This document shows positions 1-8,433 of a stretch of DNA of 19,003 nt, in pieces. The stretch lies in contig JBGTIU010000033.1 in the NCBI GenBank assembly GCA_041745515.1, forward strand, positions 1-19,003, written 5' to 3'. Within the stretch, counting starts at the first letter, position 1. Each line of letters opens with the position of its first letter. Made by a program: the position numbers and the translations under genes. Under the pieces are notes generated by a model, which was given only the letters and a program-made list of their open reading frames with translations, was not told where the DNA came from and made no database searches. Source of the DNA: JAKFWF01 sp041745515. GTDB taxonomy: Bacteria; Pseudomonadota; Alphaproteobacteria; Rhizobiales; Hyphomicrobiaceae.

Positions 1-214
1 ACCACACCATGGGTAGTGGGTCAGTTTGAAATATTATCCCTGATTCGCTTCTGGTAAGCCCCGCGCTTTTGGCTGGCGATCACCGCGTCGGGACACCGAG
101 AACCATCTACCCGGCACGGTCGCCGGTGTCGACAATGGACCGAACAGGGCAATCAAAGCCATGAGGCCCAGCCCACCCCTTCAAGACGGGTCGAACCCAA
201 TTCATGCCCGCCCC

Positions 215-3028
215 TCACCGCCCGATCTGCTCCTTGACCTTGGTGGCGAGCTGCACGAGCGAGAACGGCTTCTGCAGAAAGGCGAACTCGGTACCGGGGT
301 CGAGCGTGTTCTTGAAGGCATCATCGGGATAGCCCGACATGAACACGAATTTCAGCTTCGGCTTCGACCGGCGCAGCTCTTTCAACAAGGTAGGCCCATC
401 CATTTCCGGCATGATCACGTCACTGACGACAAGATCGATCGGCCCCTTCGTCGCCGCGATCACCTCCAGCGCCTCGACGCCGCTCGACGCCTGTAGAACC
501 TCGTAGCCCTGTCGCCGCAAGGCCTCGACGGCGAAACCGCGCACCGCGTCCTCGTCCTCGACGAGCAAAACGCGGCCGGAGCCGGTCAGGTCGACGGCGC
601 GCTCTTTCTTGACGGCCTTGTGGTTGATGAGTTCGGCAGCGCTCTCGACGTGATGGCGCGGCAGATACAGCCGGAACGTCGTACCCTGGCCGGGCGTGCT
701 TTCAAGGAACACGAAACCGCCGGTCTGCTTGACGATACCATAGACCGTCGACAGGCCGAGGCCGGTGCCCTTGCCCACGCCCTTGGTGGTGAAGAACGGC
801 TCGAAGATCTTGGCCATCACCTCGGGCGACATGCCATGACCTGTGTCTTCCACTTCGATCAAAACGTACTCCGCCACCGTGAAGCCCGGCTGGTCGATAC
901 GCTGGCTCTCGCGCTCGGTGACGTTGCGCGTGCTGATCTTCAACCGGCCGCCGTCCAGCATCGCGTCTCGGGCATTGACCGCAAGGTTGATGATGACCTG
1001 ACCCAACTGCGAGCGATCTGCCTTGACGTACCAGAGGTCGCGGCCTTGCGTGATCTTGAGGTCGATCTTCTCGCCGAGCAGGCGATTGAGCAGCACTGCC
1101 AGATCGCCGAGCGTCTCGCCGAGTTGCAGCACCTCCGGCTGCAACGTTTGCCGCCGGGAGAACGCCAGCAGCTGGCTCACCATGCCGGCTGCGCGGTTGG
1201 CGCTGCTCTTGATCGCCATGATGTTCTTGTAGGCGGCATCGGTCGGACGATGCGTCTGCAGCAGCAGATCGGAAAACCCGATGATTGCCGTCAGCACGTT
1301 GTTGAAATCATGCGCGATGCCGCCGGCGAGCTTGCCCACGGCCTCCATCTTCTGACTTTGGGCAAAACTGATCTCCAGCGCCTTCTGCTCGGTCGCATCC
1401 ATGATGTAGAGGATCGCCGCTTCGTGCGCGTTGGCGGAACGGCCGAGCGCGCTGATCACGACACGACGGGTGAATTCTCCGGCCTCGCCAACAGCAATCT
1501 CGATGGGTGCGATATTGGCTTTTCCCGAGAGCGCGGCCTGCATGGCTTGTTCGAATGCCATCTGCGAGGCGGCGGGCGTATCCTGGGCCAGCAACTCGGT
1601 CGCCACCATGCCCTCAATCGTGCCGCTGGCGAGCAAAAGCCGGGCGAACGCGCTGTTGGCGCCGGTGATGCGCCCTTCCGGGCCAATCATTGCGATGCCG
1701 AACGGCGCCGACTGGAACAGTCGCACCAGCCGGCTTGCGGAGGTGGTGCCGTCCGGCACCGCCGCGACTTCACCGACACGGTCGAAGATTGCCGCCACGA
1801 ACCCCGTCGATTGCCCATTCGGCAGGCACTCACCACCAACCCTGCGCGGCGCAATCATCAACCGCGCCGGCCAGTTGCAGCCGTTGGCATCCAGCAGATC
1901 GAGTTCCAGGGGCCGGGGTGTCGAGACGATATCGCGAGCAACATTGCGCAGCAGAGCCGCGCCATCGCCGGAGACGACATCGGTGATCTTCAGGCCGCGG
2001 CTGCGCAACTCAGGCGATATGCCAAGCCACCCCGCCAGCGCGCCATTGAGATACTCGATCCGGCCCCCGCCATCGACGACGAGCAAGCCAGCCGGCATCT
2101 GCTCGTAGTGGACGAGCGAGGTCTGCAAGGCTTTCAGGTTCTCGGTTTGCAGCGCGCGTTGCGACGTGACATCGAGCAACGTCCAAAGCGTCAGCCGCTC
2201 GCGGCCAAGCACGGCGGCCAACTGTCCGGAGTGAAGCGGCCTCACGCCCAATCGATACCAGCGTCCACCCGAGGCATCGCCGGCCCCAGGATCGGCTGGA
2301 TCACGATCGATGGCGCGCGAAAGCGGAAACGTTTCGTCTCGGGTCTCGCCACGCTCGGCGGCCCGCGAAAGGCGGAAATAGGCCTCCACCGCCGCTGGTT
2401 CGCCGGCAAGGGCGTCTTCCAGCGCCCGATGCTCGCCGGCACCGGTCGATCCGATGAGCCCGACATGGGTACGGTTGGCATAGACCTGCCGTCCCCGCCG
2501 GTCGGTCACGTGGAGTGCCTCGTCGCAGTCTTCGGCAATGGTGCGGGCAATGTCGCTCTGCTTGCCGCGATCGGCAATACGGACATGCCCCGTTGCCAGG
2601 GCGAGGAGGAAAAACACGCCGACGGTGGCCAACAATGCCATCAGCAGCAGAATGACCGGCTCGGCGGTGCCGGAAAACAACAGTGCGAAGCCACCCAGGG
2701 CGCCGAATCCAATCGCGGCTATGACGGGAAAGATATTACCGTCACCGCGAAAGCTATCGGGCCCCCCGGTGACCGCGTTCAGGCCGATGCGCGCAAACCG
2801 GTCGCTCATGGCTTGCACGATATCGCGATTCGGCGTCCCGGAAGATGACGGCTCCCGGTTGGATCGACGGTCGAGCAACTCTCGCGCAGCCCTCGCGGTG
2901 GCGGCGGGGGCGTTCAGCAGCGTCAGCCGAGCTGTGAAGACGAATGAACCGGCGCTTTGAATCACCCCGCGAAGCCGGCCCCTGGATTTCGCGTACGACG
3001 CAGCAAACTCACTTTTTGACGCCAACAT
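215..3028 (-). CDS. cckA: Hybrid histidine kinase CckA (cell-cycle kinase)
   Basis: Membrane hybrid sensor kinase of about 937 residues. In alphaproteobacteria CckA phosphorylates the phosphotransferase ChpT, which feeds CtrA and CpdR. Two hydrophobic segments lie near residues 100-150. Three PAS-like regions follow (roughly 160-195, 300-360 and 430-550). Next comes a HisKA domain with H-box GGIAHDFNN (His573), an HATPase with N-box NLAVNARDAM (about 680), and G-boxes EDTGHGM and GKGTGLGLSTVYG (about 720-765). A C-terminal receiver domain follows, with Asp870 in VVSDVIMPEMDG and the switch Lys in LQKPF. The HDFNN H-box and terminal receiver fit CckA well. The start is uncertain: GTG at 3043, ATG at 3028 and ATG at 2809 are all possible and none has a clear ribosome-binding site. 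The last would give about 864 residues. The gene is divergent from the FliO-like gene. Confidence 0.9.
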   Translation of the reverse strand: MLASKSEFAASYAKSRGRLRGVIQSAGSFVFTARLTLLNAPAATARAARELLDRRSNREPSSSGTPNRDIVQAMSDRFARIGLNAVTGGPDSFRGDGNIFPVIAAIGFGALGGFALLFSGTAEPVILLLMALLATVGVFFLLALATGHVRIADRGKQSDIARTIAEDCDEALHVTDRRGRQVYANRTHVGLIGSTGAGEHRALEDALAGEPAAVEAYFRLSRAAERGETRDETFPLSRAIDRDPADPGAGDASGGRWYRLGVRPLHSGQLAAVLGRERLTLWTLLDVTSQRALQTENLKALQTSLVHYEQMPAGLLVVDGGGRIEYLNGALAGWLGISPELRSRGLKITDVVSGDGAALLRNVARDIVSTPRPLELDLLDANGCNWPARLMIAPRRVGGECLPNGQSTGFVAAIFDRVGEVAAVPDGTTSASRLVRLFQSAPFGIAMIGPEGRITGANSAFARLLLASGTIEGMVATELLAQDTPAASQMAFEQAMQAALSGKANIAPIEIAVGEAGEFTRRVVISALGRSANAHEAAILYIMDATEQKALEISFAQSQKMEAVGKLAGGIAHDFNNVLTAIIGFSDLLLQTHRPTDAAYKNIMAIKSSANRAAGMVSQLLAFSRRQTLQPEVLQLGETLGDLAVLLNRLLGEKIDLKITQGRDLWYVKADRSQLGQVIINLAVNARDAMLDGGRLKISTRNVTERESQRIDQPGFTVAEYVLIEVEDTGHGMSPEVMAKIFEPFFTTKGVGKGTGLGLSTVYGIVKQTGGFVFLESTPGQGTTFRLYLPRHHVESAAELINHKAVKKERAVDLTGSGRVLLVEDEDAVRGFAVEALRRQGYEVLQASSGVEALEVIAATKGPIDLVVSDVIMPEMDGPTLLKELRRSKPKLKFVFMSGYPDDAFKNTLDPGTEFAFLQKPFSLVQLATKVKEQIGR

Positions 3029-3150
3029 GCCGTGCACAACCACTGCTGAATTCGATTTCCACTACTGCCCGGCTCGCGTAATCGCTCGAGCCGTTGCCGC
3101 GCCGCGCAACAACGTGGAGCAGCCTTACTGTCAACAAATCGATCATCAGG

Positions 3151-3166
3151 GTTAAAATGGTGCTAA
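3151..3166. promoter_or_regulatory. Candidate CtrA-binding box between cckA and the FliO-like gene
   Basis: The bases read GTTAA, seven bases, CTAA. The palindromic CtrA consensus is TTAA-N7-TTAAC, so this is one mismatch from a full site. It lies about 125 bases from either divergent start. CckA sits at the head of the CtrA phosphorelay, so feedback control would make sense, but binding is inferred from the motif alone. Confidence 0.3.
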
Positions 3167-3289
3167 ATACCGGATATAGCTCCTGGCGCCAGATTCGGGG
3201 CGGCTCGGCGGTATACCAGTGCAGGCATCGCGGCAGCCATGCGGCGAAACAGGGAGCGCGGCACCGCGATGGGCCGCGGCGAGGGGCAA

Positions 3290-3664
3290 ATGTGGAACTT
3301 CCTCTACTGGTTGTTTTTTCTGACGTTCATTGCCGCCTTGTTGGTGGTCTGCGGCTTGCTGGTGCGCGGGTACCTGACGACCGGATCGCCGACCAGCGCC
3401 CTTACCAACACTTTTTTTGGCCCCAAGCCTGAAAAACGGTTGGACGTCGTTGACCAGGCCAACGTCGACGGCCGCCGCCGTCTGGTTCTGATCCGGCGCG
3501 ATGACGTAGAGCACCTGATTATGACCGGCGGCCCGGTGGACGTTGTTATCGAAACCAACATCGGACAGTCTCGACCGCGCAGTGCCGAGGTTTTGGATGG
3601 GCCCGGCAGCATCTATAATCGGCCGGCGCGGACGCTTGGGCAGGCCGCGGGAGACAAAACCTAG
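3290..3664 (+). CDS. FliO-like small membrane protein
   Basis: Protein of 124 residues. It has an N-terminal transmembrane helix (about residues 3-27, WNFLYWLFFLTFIAALLVVCG), then a soluble domain with LDVVDQANVDGRRRLVLIRR and DDVEHLIMTGGPVDVVIETN. That second part resembles the FliO/MopB domain, found in an accessory protein for assembly of the flagellar export gate, as seen in alphaproteobacterial FliO-like proteins. The start at 3290 was chosen because GAGGGG at 3281-3286 precedes it and the membrane helix begins there. In-frame ATGs at 3239 and 3269 would add 17 or 7 basic residues. No other flagellar gene is in the window, so a role in flagella is not shown. The stop codon overlaps the Shine-Dalgarno sequence of the following channel gene, suggesting co-transcription. 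Confidence 0.65.
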   Translation: MWNFLYWLFFLTFIAALLVVCGLLVRGYLTTGSPTSALTNTFFGPKPEKRLDVVDQANVDGRRRLVLIRRDDVEHLIMTGGPVDVVIETNIGQSRPRSAEVLDGPGSIYNRPARTLGQAAGDKT

Positions 3665-3678
3665 GAGCGGGCTCGACA

Positions 3679-6168
3679 ATGAAGTGTTGGGTGTCACGCT
3701 CGGCGGCAGCGCTTGCCGTGGCCATGCTGCTGGCCGTGGCAGCCGATATCCGGCCGACGCTCGCTCAGACGGTCACCCCAGTAGCTCCCGCACCGTCGAC
3801 GCCGGCTGCAGCAACTCCCGAATCGAATGCGCTCGCGCCGGAAACAGTTCAGGGGATCGCCAGGCTTACTCAGCAGATCGAGCAGATCGAGAGAACAGTC
3901 GAACGCGTTAAAGACCGCGAGGAAGGACTGGCGGTCCAACGTGCCGAAGCCGAGGCGCTGTTGGCCGAGGCACAAAAGCTCGGCGAGACCGTGCGCCCTC
4001 GGCTCGACGAGGTTCGGCTGCAGATCGAAAAACTCGGCAAGCCGCCTGCCGCGGCTGCGGCGCCGGAGAGCGAAGCCGTCGCGGCCGAACGCACCCGGCT
4101 GACGGCTTTGTCGGCGCAACTCGATGGCGCGTTCAAAACGACGGAACTGGTCCAGGTCCGCACGCGGCAACAAATCAGCCGAATACAGGATTTCCGCCAC
4201 ACCGTTTTTGCCCGCGACTTGCTCAAACGTGCGCAAAGCCCCTTGCGCCCGGCGATCTGGCAACAAGTCGGCCAGGAGATCCCCCGGATCAGGCTGCAAG
4301 CCGGATCGCTCGCCGGCACATGGCGGGCCATGGCGCAGCCCGACGCGGCAAGCCTGATCTGGTTGCTGGCCTTTGCGAGCGTGACCTACATCGGCCTCAC
4401 CATACTGCTGGGTCGGACCTGCAGCCGGATGCTGGCGCCCGTGCCTGAGCCCCCGCCCGACTTTTTTGCGCGTGCCGGCACAGCGACCTGGGTTGCCGCC
4501 GCCCGCGCACTGCCGGTCATCGCCACCGCACTCACGCTTTACTTCGGCCTCGATGCGCTTGGCCTGTTGACCTACCAGGTCAGTCCGCTCGCCGAAGCCG
4601 TGACCGCCGCAGTGATCGCGGCGGCAGGCGTTTCGGGTCTGGCGGTCGCACTGCTGACCCCGCGCTATCCACACTGGCGCCTGGTCGATCTGTCGGACGC
4701 AAGCGCGTGGCGCCTGGTTGCCCTGACGCGATGGATCGCGGTGGTGTTTGCCGCCGATCTGGTCGTGCGTGAGCTCATCCGCACGCTGTCTTTGACCCTT
4801 CCGGTCAGCGTGGCGCAGACGTTCCTCACCAGCATGGCGTTCGCCGGACTGCTGATCGGCATCGTTCGTACCCGGTTTGAGCCAAGGGCGCTTGCGACAT
4901 CCGGCTCGGCAGCGTCGCTTTACCGACCGCACTGGCTGAAGTTGCCGCTCCTCGCAGCGGCGCTGACGATCCTCGGCCTGTCGTTGCTCGGCTACATTGC
5001 GCTCGGCAGTTTCATCGCCAGTCAGATGACGTTGATGGGCAGCTGTCTCGTCGTGTTCGTGGTCCTGCATCTGGCCATCGGCGCGCTCGCCACCGAGCCG
5101 GAGGATATCAATCGCCCCGTCGGCCGGATGCTCGAATCGGAGCTGGGTCTCGATCTCAACCGCCGCCGGCAATTGTCGCGGGCGATGACCTGGGTGCTCA
5201 ATCTCGGTCTGTTGCTGGCCGCGGTTCCGGTGGTGCTGCTGGCATGGGGCTTTTCCGCGCTCGAGATTGCGACCAGCCTCAAAGGTCTGATTTTCGGCTT
5301 CGAGATCGGTCAGTTCAAGATTTCGCTGGCCCGCATCCTGATAGCGATCGGACTGTTCGCCGGTATGCTGTTCACGACACGCCTGCTGCAACGCTGGCTT
5401 GGCGCAACGGTGTTGAAGCCTGCCCGCATGGATGCCGGTATTGCGCATTCGATCCACACCGGTATCGGCTACGCGGGGTTTGCAATCGCCGGCTTGTTCG
5501 CGGTCTCCTACGCCGGCCTCGACATCACCAGTCTCGCGATCGTGGCCGGGGCGCTGTCGGTCGGCATCGGCTTCGGCCTGCAATCGATCGTCAACAATTT
5601 CGTCTCCGGGCTGATCCTGCTCGTCGAGCGCCCCATCAAGGTCGGCGACTGGATCGTCGTCAAAGGTCAGGAAGGCTACGTGCGCCGCATCAGCGTGCGA
5701 GCAACAGAAATCGAGACATTCGACCGGGCCAGCATCATGCTGCCGAACTCCGAGCTGATCACCGGGTCGGTGATGAATTGGACGCATCGCAACGCGATGG
5801 GCCGCATCGTTATCAAGGTGAGCGCCTCCTATCATTCCGACCCTGAGCGCGTGATGGCGATCCTCGGCGAGGTCGCCGAGCGCAATACGTCGATCATGCG
5901 GCAACCGGCACCGCGCGTCTCGTTCGACGAGCTCGGCGCCAATGGCCTCGAATTTTCGCTTCGCGTGCACGTGGCCGATATCAACAACGCGCTTGATGCT
6001 CAAACCGGCCTGCGGCTCGATATCTTCAAATCGTTCAGTGAGGCCGGCATCGAGATCCCGTTTACGCCCTACGATATCCACCTGCGCAACACCGAGAATG
6101 CCCGAACCGCTTTTGCCAAGGCTCTGGAAACTCGGCAGCGAGAACAGACCGCGACGGCGGCCGAGTAG
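3679..6168 (+). CDS. MscS-family mechanosensitive channel with DUF3772 periplasmic domain
   Basis: Large MscS-type channel of 829 residues, expected in the inner membrane, where such channels release solutes on hypo-osmotic shock. It starts with a signal peptide (cleavage likely after TLAQ, about residue 30). An Ala/Glu-rich periplasmic coiled coil (about 50-140) and a DUF3772-like segment (about 145-190) follow, then roughly ten hydrophobic segments. The conserved MscS pore and beta domain starts near residue 625: GIGFGLQSIVNNFVSG, then LVERPIKVGDWIVV. The C-terminal cytoplasmic part runs to about 800 (MLPNSELITGSVMNW). AGGAG at 3663-3667 precedes the ATG and overlaps the stop of the FliO-like gene. 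The length is normal for large DUF3772 channels. The gating stimulus cannot be read from sequence. Confidence 0.9.
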   Translation: MKCWVSRSAAALAVAMLLAVAADIRPTLAQTVTPVAPAPSTPAAATPESNALAPETVQGIARLTQQIEQIERTVERVKDREEGLAVQRAEAEALLAEAQKLGETVRPRLDEVRLQIEKLGKPPAAAAAPESEAVAAERTRLTALSAQLDGAFKTTELVQVRTRQQISRIQDFRHTVFARDLLKRAQSPLRPAIWQQVGQEIPRIRLQAGSLAGTWRAMAQPDAASLIWLLAFASVTYIGLTILLGRTCSRMLAPVPEPPPDFFARAGTATWVAAARALPVIATALTLYFGLDALGLLTYQVSPLAEAVTAAVIAAAGVSGLAVALLTPRYPHWRLVDLSDASAWRLVALTRWIAVVFAADLVVRELIRTLSLTLPVSVAQTFLTSMAFAGLLIGIVRTRFEPRALATSGSAASLYRPHWLKLPLLAAALTILGLSLLGYIALGSFIASQMTLMGSCLVVFVVLHLAIGALATEPEDINRPVGRMLESELGLDLNRRRQLSRAMTWVLNLGLLLAAVPVVLLAWGFSALEIATSLKGLIFGFEIGQFKISLARILIAIGLFAGMLFTTRLLQRWLGATVLKPARMDAGIAHSIHTGIGYAGFAIAGLFAVSYAGLDITSLAIVAGALSVGIGFGLQSIVNNFVSGLILLVERPIKVGDWIVVKGQEGYVRRISVRATEIETFDRASIMLPNSELITGSVMNWTHRNAMGRIVIKVSASYHSDPERVMAILGEVAERNTSIMRQPAPRVSFDELGANGLEFSLRVHVADINNALDAQTGLRLDIFKSFSEAGIEIPFTPYDIHLRNTENARTAFAKALETRQREQTATAAE

Positions 6169-6255
6169 CCCGCCAAGCGAGAGGGGCCAGTTGCATCGCG
6201 CCATGGGGTGCGTTACCCAACACGGGCGGCGTTTCAGAGACCTCGGAGAGATGGG

Positions 6256-7269
6256 ATGATCAAACGGTTTACGGCTGCTGTTGCCGCACTGCTGGCGCTA
6301 TCAACCGCCGCGTCCGCCCAGACCACGCTCAGTCAAGTCAAAACACGCGGCCAGTTGATCTGCGGCACAAGTCTTGGCGTGGCGGGGTTCTCCTCGCCTG
6401 ATGACAAGGGTGTATGGACAGGGTTCGACACCGACATGTGTCGCGCGCTCGCCGCCGCGATCTTCGACGACCCTGACAAGGCGCGCTACGTGCCATTGTC
6501 CTCCAAAGACCGCCTGATCGCGCTGCAGTCGGGCGAGATCGACGTGCTGTCACGCACCACCACGTGGGCGTCGGGCCGCGATGCCGCCCAAGGCGTCATC
6601 TTCACCGCGATCAATTTCTATGACGGCCAGGGACTGCTCGTGCGCAAGTCGGCGAACATCAAGGCAGGCAAGGAGTTGAACGGGGCCACAGCCTGCGTGA
6701 GCCAAGGCACGACCAATGAACTCAATCTGGCCGACTTTGCCCGCGCCAACGGCATCAAGCTCAATCTACTGACTTTCGCGGATGCCAACGAGACCGCGAA
6801 GGCCTATGATTCCGGTCGCTGCGACGTCTACACCACGGATCGGTCGCAACTCGCCGCCAATCGATTGAAGTTCAGGGATCCGGCCGAGCACCTGCTGCTT
6901 CCGGATATCATCTCGAAAGAACCACTCGGCCCCTGGGTGCGTCGCGGCGACGAGCAATGGTTCACGCTGGTGCGTTGGACTCTGTTTGCAATGCTCAATG
7001 CCGAGGAGCTCGGCGTCAGCCGAGCCAATGTGGACGAGATGATGAAGTCCACGAGCCCCGAGGTGAGGCGGTTACTCGGCCTCGAGGGCAACACCGGCGA
7101 GCAGTTTGGCTTGACCAAGGATTGGATCGTTCGCATTCTGAAGCACGTCGGCAACTATGGCGAGAGCTTCGACCGTCATCTGGGCCCGGCCACGCGCGTC
7201 GGGCTCGATCGTGGCGCCAATAACCTCTGGACGAAGGGCGGGCTGCAATATGCCCCGCCGATCAGGTAG
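6256..7269 (+). CDS. Amino-acid ABC transporter periplasmic binding protein (AapJ-like)
   Basis: Substrate-binding protein of 337 residues, family 3 (SBP_bac_3). A signal peptide ends at about residue 21 (STAASA, then QTTLS). The mature start (VKTRGQLICGTSLGVAGFSS) and WTGFDTDMCRALAAAIF match the AapJ-type general L-amino-acid binding proteins. DVLSRTTTW and ACVSQGTTNELN are further family-typical stretches. The ATG at 6256 was preferred over the upstream non-ATG start at 6208 because GGAGAG precedes it and the signal peptide begins there. No permease or ATPase gene (aapQMP) is nearby, so it either works with a transporter encoded elsewhere or has a non-transport role. Its stop is only 15 bases before nuoA, with no terminator between, so the two may share a transcript. 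Confidence 0.88.
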   Translation: MIKRFTAAVAALLALSTAASAQTTLSQVKTRGQLICGTSLGVAGFSSPDDKGVWTGFDTDMCRALAAAIFDDPDKARYVPLSSKDRLIALQSGEIDVLSRTTTWASGRDAAQGVIFTAINFYDGQGLLVRKSANIKAGKELNGATACVSQGTTNELNLADFARANGIKLNLLTFADANETAKAYDSGRCDVYTTDRSQLAANRLKFRDPAEHLLLPDIISKEPLGPWVRRGDEQWFTLVRWTLFAMLNAEELGVSRANVDEMMKSTSPEVRRLLGLEGNTGEQFGLTKDWIVRILKHVGNYGESFDRHLGPATRVGLDRGANNLWTKGGLQYAPPIR

Positions 7270-7284
7270 CCGGCTGGGAGCCCC

Positions 7285-7668
7285 ATGACACCAACAATCA
7301 ATGATGCTCTGTTGCTGCGCGACTACCTGCCGATCGTGATTTTCCTAGGGGTGGCACTGGTCATCGGTCTGGCCTTGATGGCGGTGCCATTTCTGGTAGC
7401 GGTGCGCAATCCGGACCCAGAAAAGGTGTCGGCCTACGAGTGCGGCTTCAACGCTTTCGACGATGCGCGCATGAAGTTCGACGCGCGGTTCTATCTCGTG
7501 GCGATCCTGTTCATCATCTTCGATCTCGAAGTGGCTTTCCTGTTTCCCTGGGCAGTCGTCTTTCACGACATCGGCGCATTTGGCTTTTGGTCGATGCTGG
7601 TGTTCCTCAGCGTGCTCACCATCGGCTTCATCTACGAGTGGAAGAAGGGCGCGCTGGAGTGGGATTGA
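7285..7668 (+). CDS. nuoA: NADH-quinone oxidoreductase subunit A
   Basis: Membrane-arm subunit of respiratory complex I (NADH to quinone, proton-pumping). It has 127 residues with three transmembrane helices at about 15-38, 68-90 and 97-117. The family signature is present: KVSAYECGFNAFDDARMKF, then FDARFYLVAILFIIFDLEVAF, and the C-terminal IYEWKKGALEWD. It is the first nuo gene in the window. A purine-rich GGGAG lies about 5-10 bases upstream. It should be followed directly by nuoB, but a Uma2-like gene intervenes. Confidence 0.97.
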   Translation: MTPTINDALLLRDYLPIVIFLGVALVIGLALMAVPFLVAVRNPDPEKVSAYECGFNAFDDARMKFDARFYLVAILFIIFDLEVAFLFPWAVVFHDIGAFGFWSMLVFLSVLTIGFIYEWKKGALEWD

Positions 7669-7727
7669 TGGTTGGCGGTGCCTTGCGCGGCGTTGTCGCC
7701 GATGGCCCGCCGTGATACCGTCTGCTC

Positions 7728-8348
7728 GTGTCAACGAAGGTCGAGACCGTGGCATCAGTCAGACGAAAACCCGCCGCCGCGCAAGAGCCGATGACCGTCG
7801 ATGAGTTTATCGCGTGGGACGACGGCCAGCCGGGTAAACATCAGCTGGTCGATGGTGAGGTGCGTGCAATGTCACCGTCGAGCGCCACCCATGGGATCAT
7901 TCAGGCCAATCTGGCTTTTCTCCTGACAGGACATCTCGCTGCGCCGGGCAATCGCTGCCGAGTCGTGACCGAACCGGCGATCGAGACTCGCATCCGTGCC
8001 CGCCGCAATATGCGTGTGCCCGATCTCGGCGTCAGTTGCGCTCCAGTTCCCGGCGGCCAAATCGCCCTGCCCGACCCGATTCTGCTGATCGAGATCATGT
8101 CTCCCGGCAACAAAAGTGATACCTGGGACAATGTCTGGGCGTATGCCACAATCCCGAGCGTCAAGGAAATATTGATCGTCCAGTCGACGCGGATCGAGGC
8201 CGCTTTGCTGCGCCGCCAGGCCGACGGGTCATGGCCGCCCGATCCTGAAACGATCGGTGCGGAGGCCACGCTCGCCTTGACCTGCATCGGCCTCGGGGTG
8301 CCGCTGCGAGCGGCCTTCGCCAAGACCTATCTCGTGGAAGAGACCTGA
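7728..8348 (+). CDS. Uma2 family (DUF820) PD-(D/E)XK-like nuclease fold protein
   Basis: Protein of 206 residues of the Uma2/DUF820 family, a predicted restriction-endonuclease fold of unknown biological role. Family features are MTVDEFIAW (about 22-30), HQLVDGEVRAMSPSSATHG (38-56), MRVPDLGVS (Asp99) and ILLIEIMSPGNKSD (Glu122). The lysine usually seen in the helix after the SP motif is not obvious: here the text is DTWDNVWAYATIPSV. This looks like a divergent subfamily and may be inactive. The start could be GTG 7728, GTG 7749 or ATG 7791. It lies between nuoA and nuoB in the same direction and probably shares their transcript. I found no inverted repeats around it. Confidence 0.85.
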   Translation: MSTKVETVASVRRKPAAAQEPMTVDEFIAWDDGQPGKHQLVDGEVRAMSPSSATHGIIQANLAFLLTGHLAAPGNRCRVVTEPAIETRIRARRNMRVPDLGVSCAPVPGGQIALPDPILLIEIMSPGNKSDTWDNVWAYATIPSVKEILIVQSTRIEAALLRRQADGSWPPDPETIGAEATLALTCIGLGVPLRAAFAKTYLVEET

Positions 8349-8355
8349 GGTCTGA

Positions 8356-8396
8356 TCCGCAGGTTGCATTGTGAGCGCTGCCGGGTTACCTGCGGA
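8356..8396 (+). promoter_or_regulatory. Inverted repeat in the nuoB leader
   Basis: TCCGCAGGT (8356-8364) and ACCTGCGGA (8388-8396) form a perfect 9-bp stem with a 23-base loop. It lies between the Uma2 stop and nuoB. The GTG at 8371, a possible nuoB start, falls in the loop. No T-run follows, so it is not an intrinsic terminator. It may be a leader hairpin or processing site, or may have no function. Confidence 0.35.
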
Positions 8397-8433
8397 GGAT
8401 GACCCCAGCGCATCGCCGGAAAGCAGCCTTCGA

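Noticed and set aside
620..2848. Long plus-strand reading frame of 742 codons opposite cckA
   Set aside because: It mirrors the third-position GC bias of cckA. The protein has no recognisable fold, while the minus strand encodes clear kinase motifs.
3694..6204. 836-codon minus-strand frame opposite the MscS gene
   Set aside because: Gln/Asp/His/Arg-rich shadow of a GC-rich gene. The plus strand has signal peptide, membrane helices and the MscS motif.
7669..8433. Uma2 gene as a third inverted-repeat cassette
   Set aside because: I found no complementary arms at its edges. The 8356-8396 hairpin lies wholly downstream of it.
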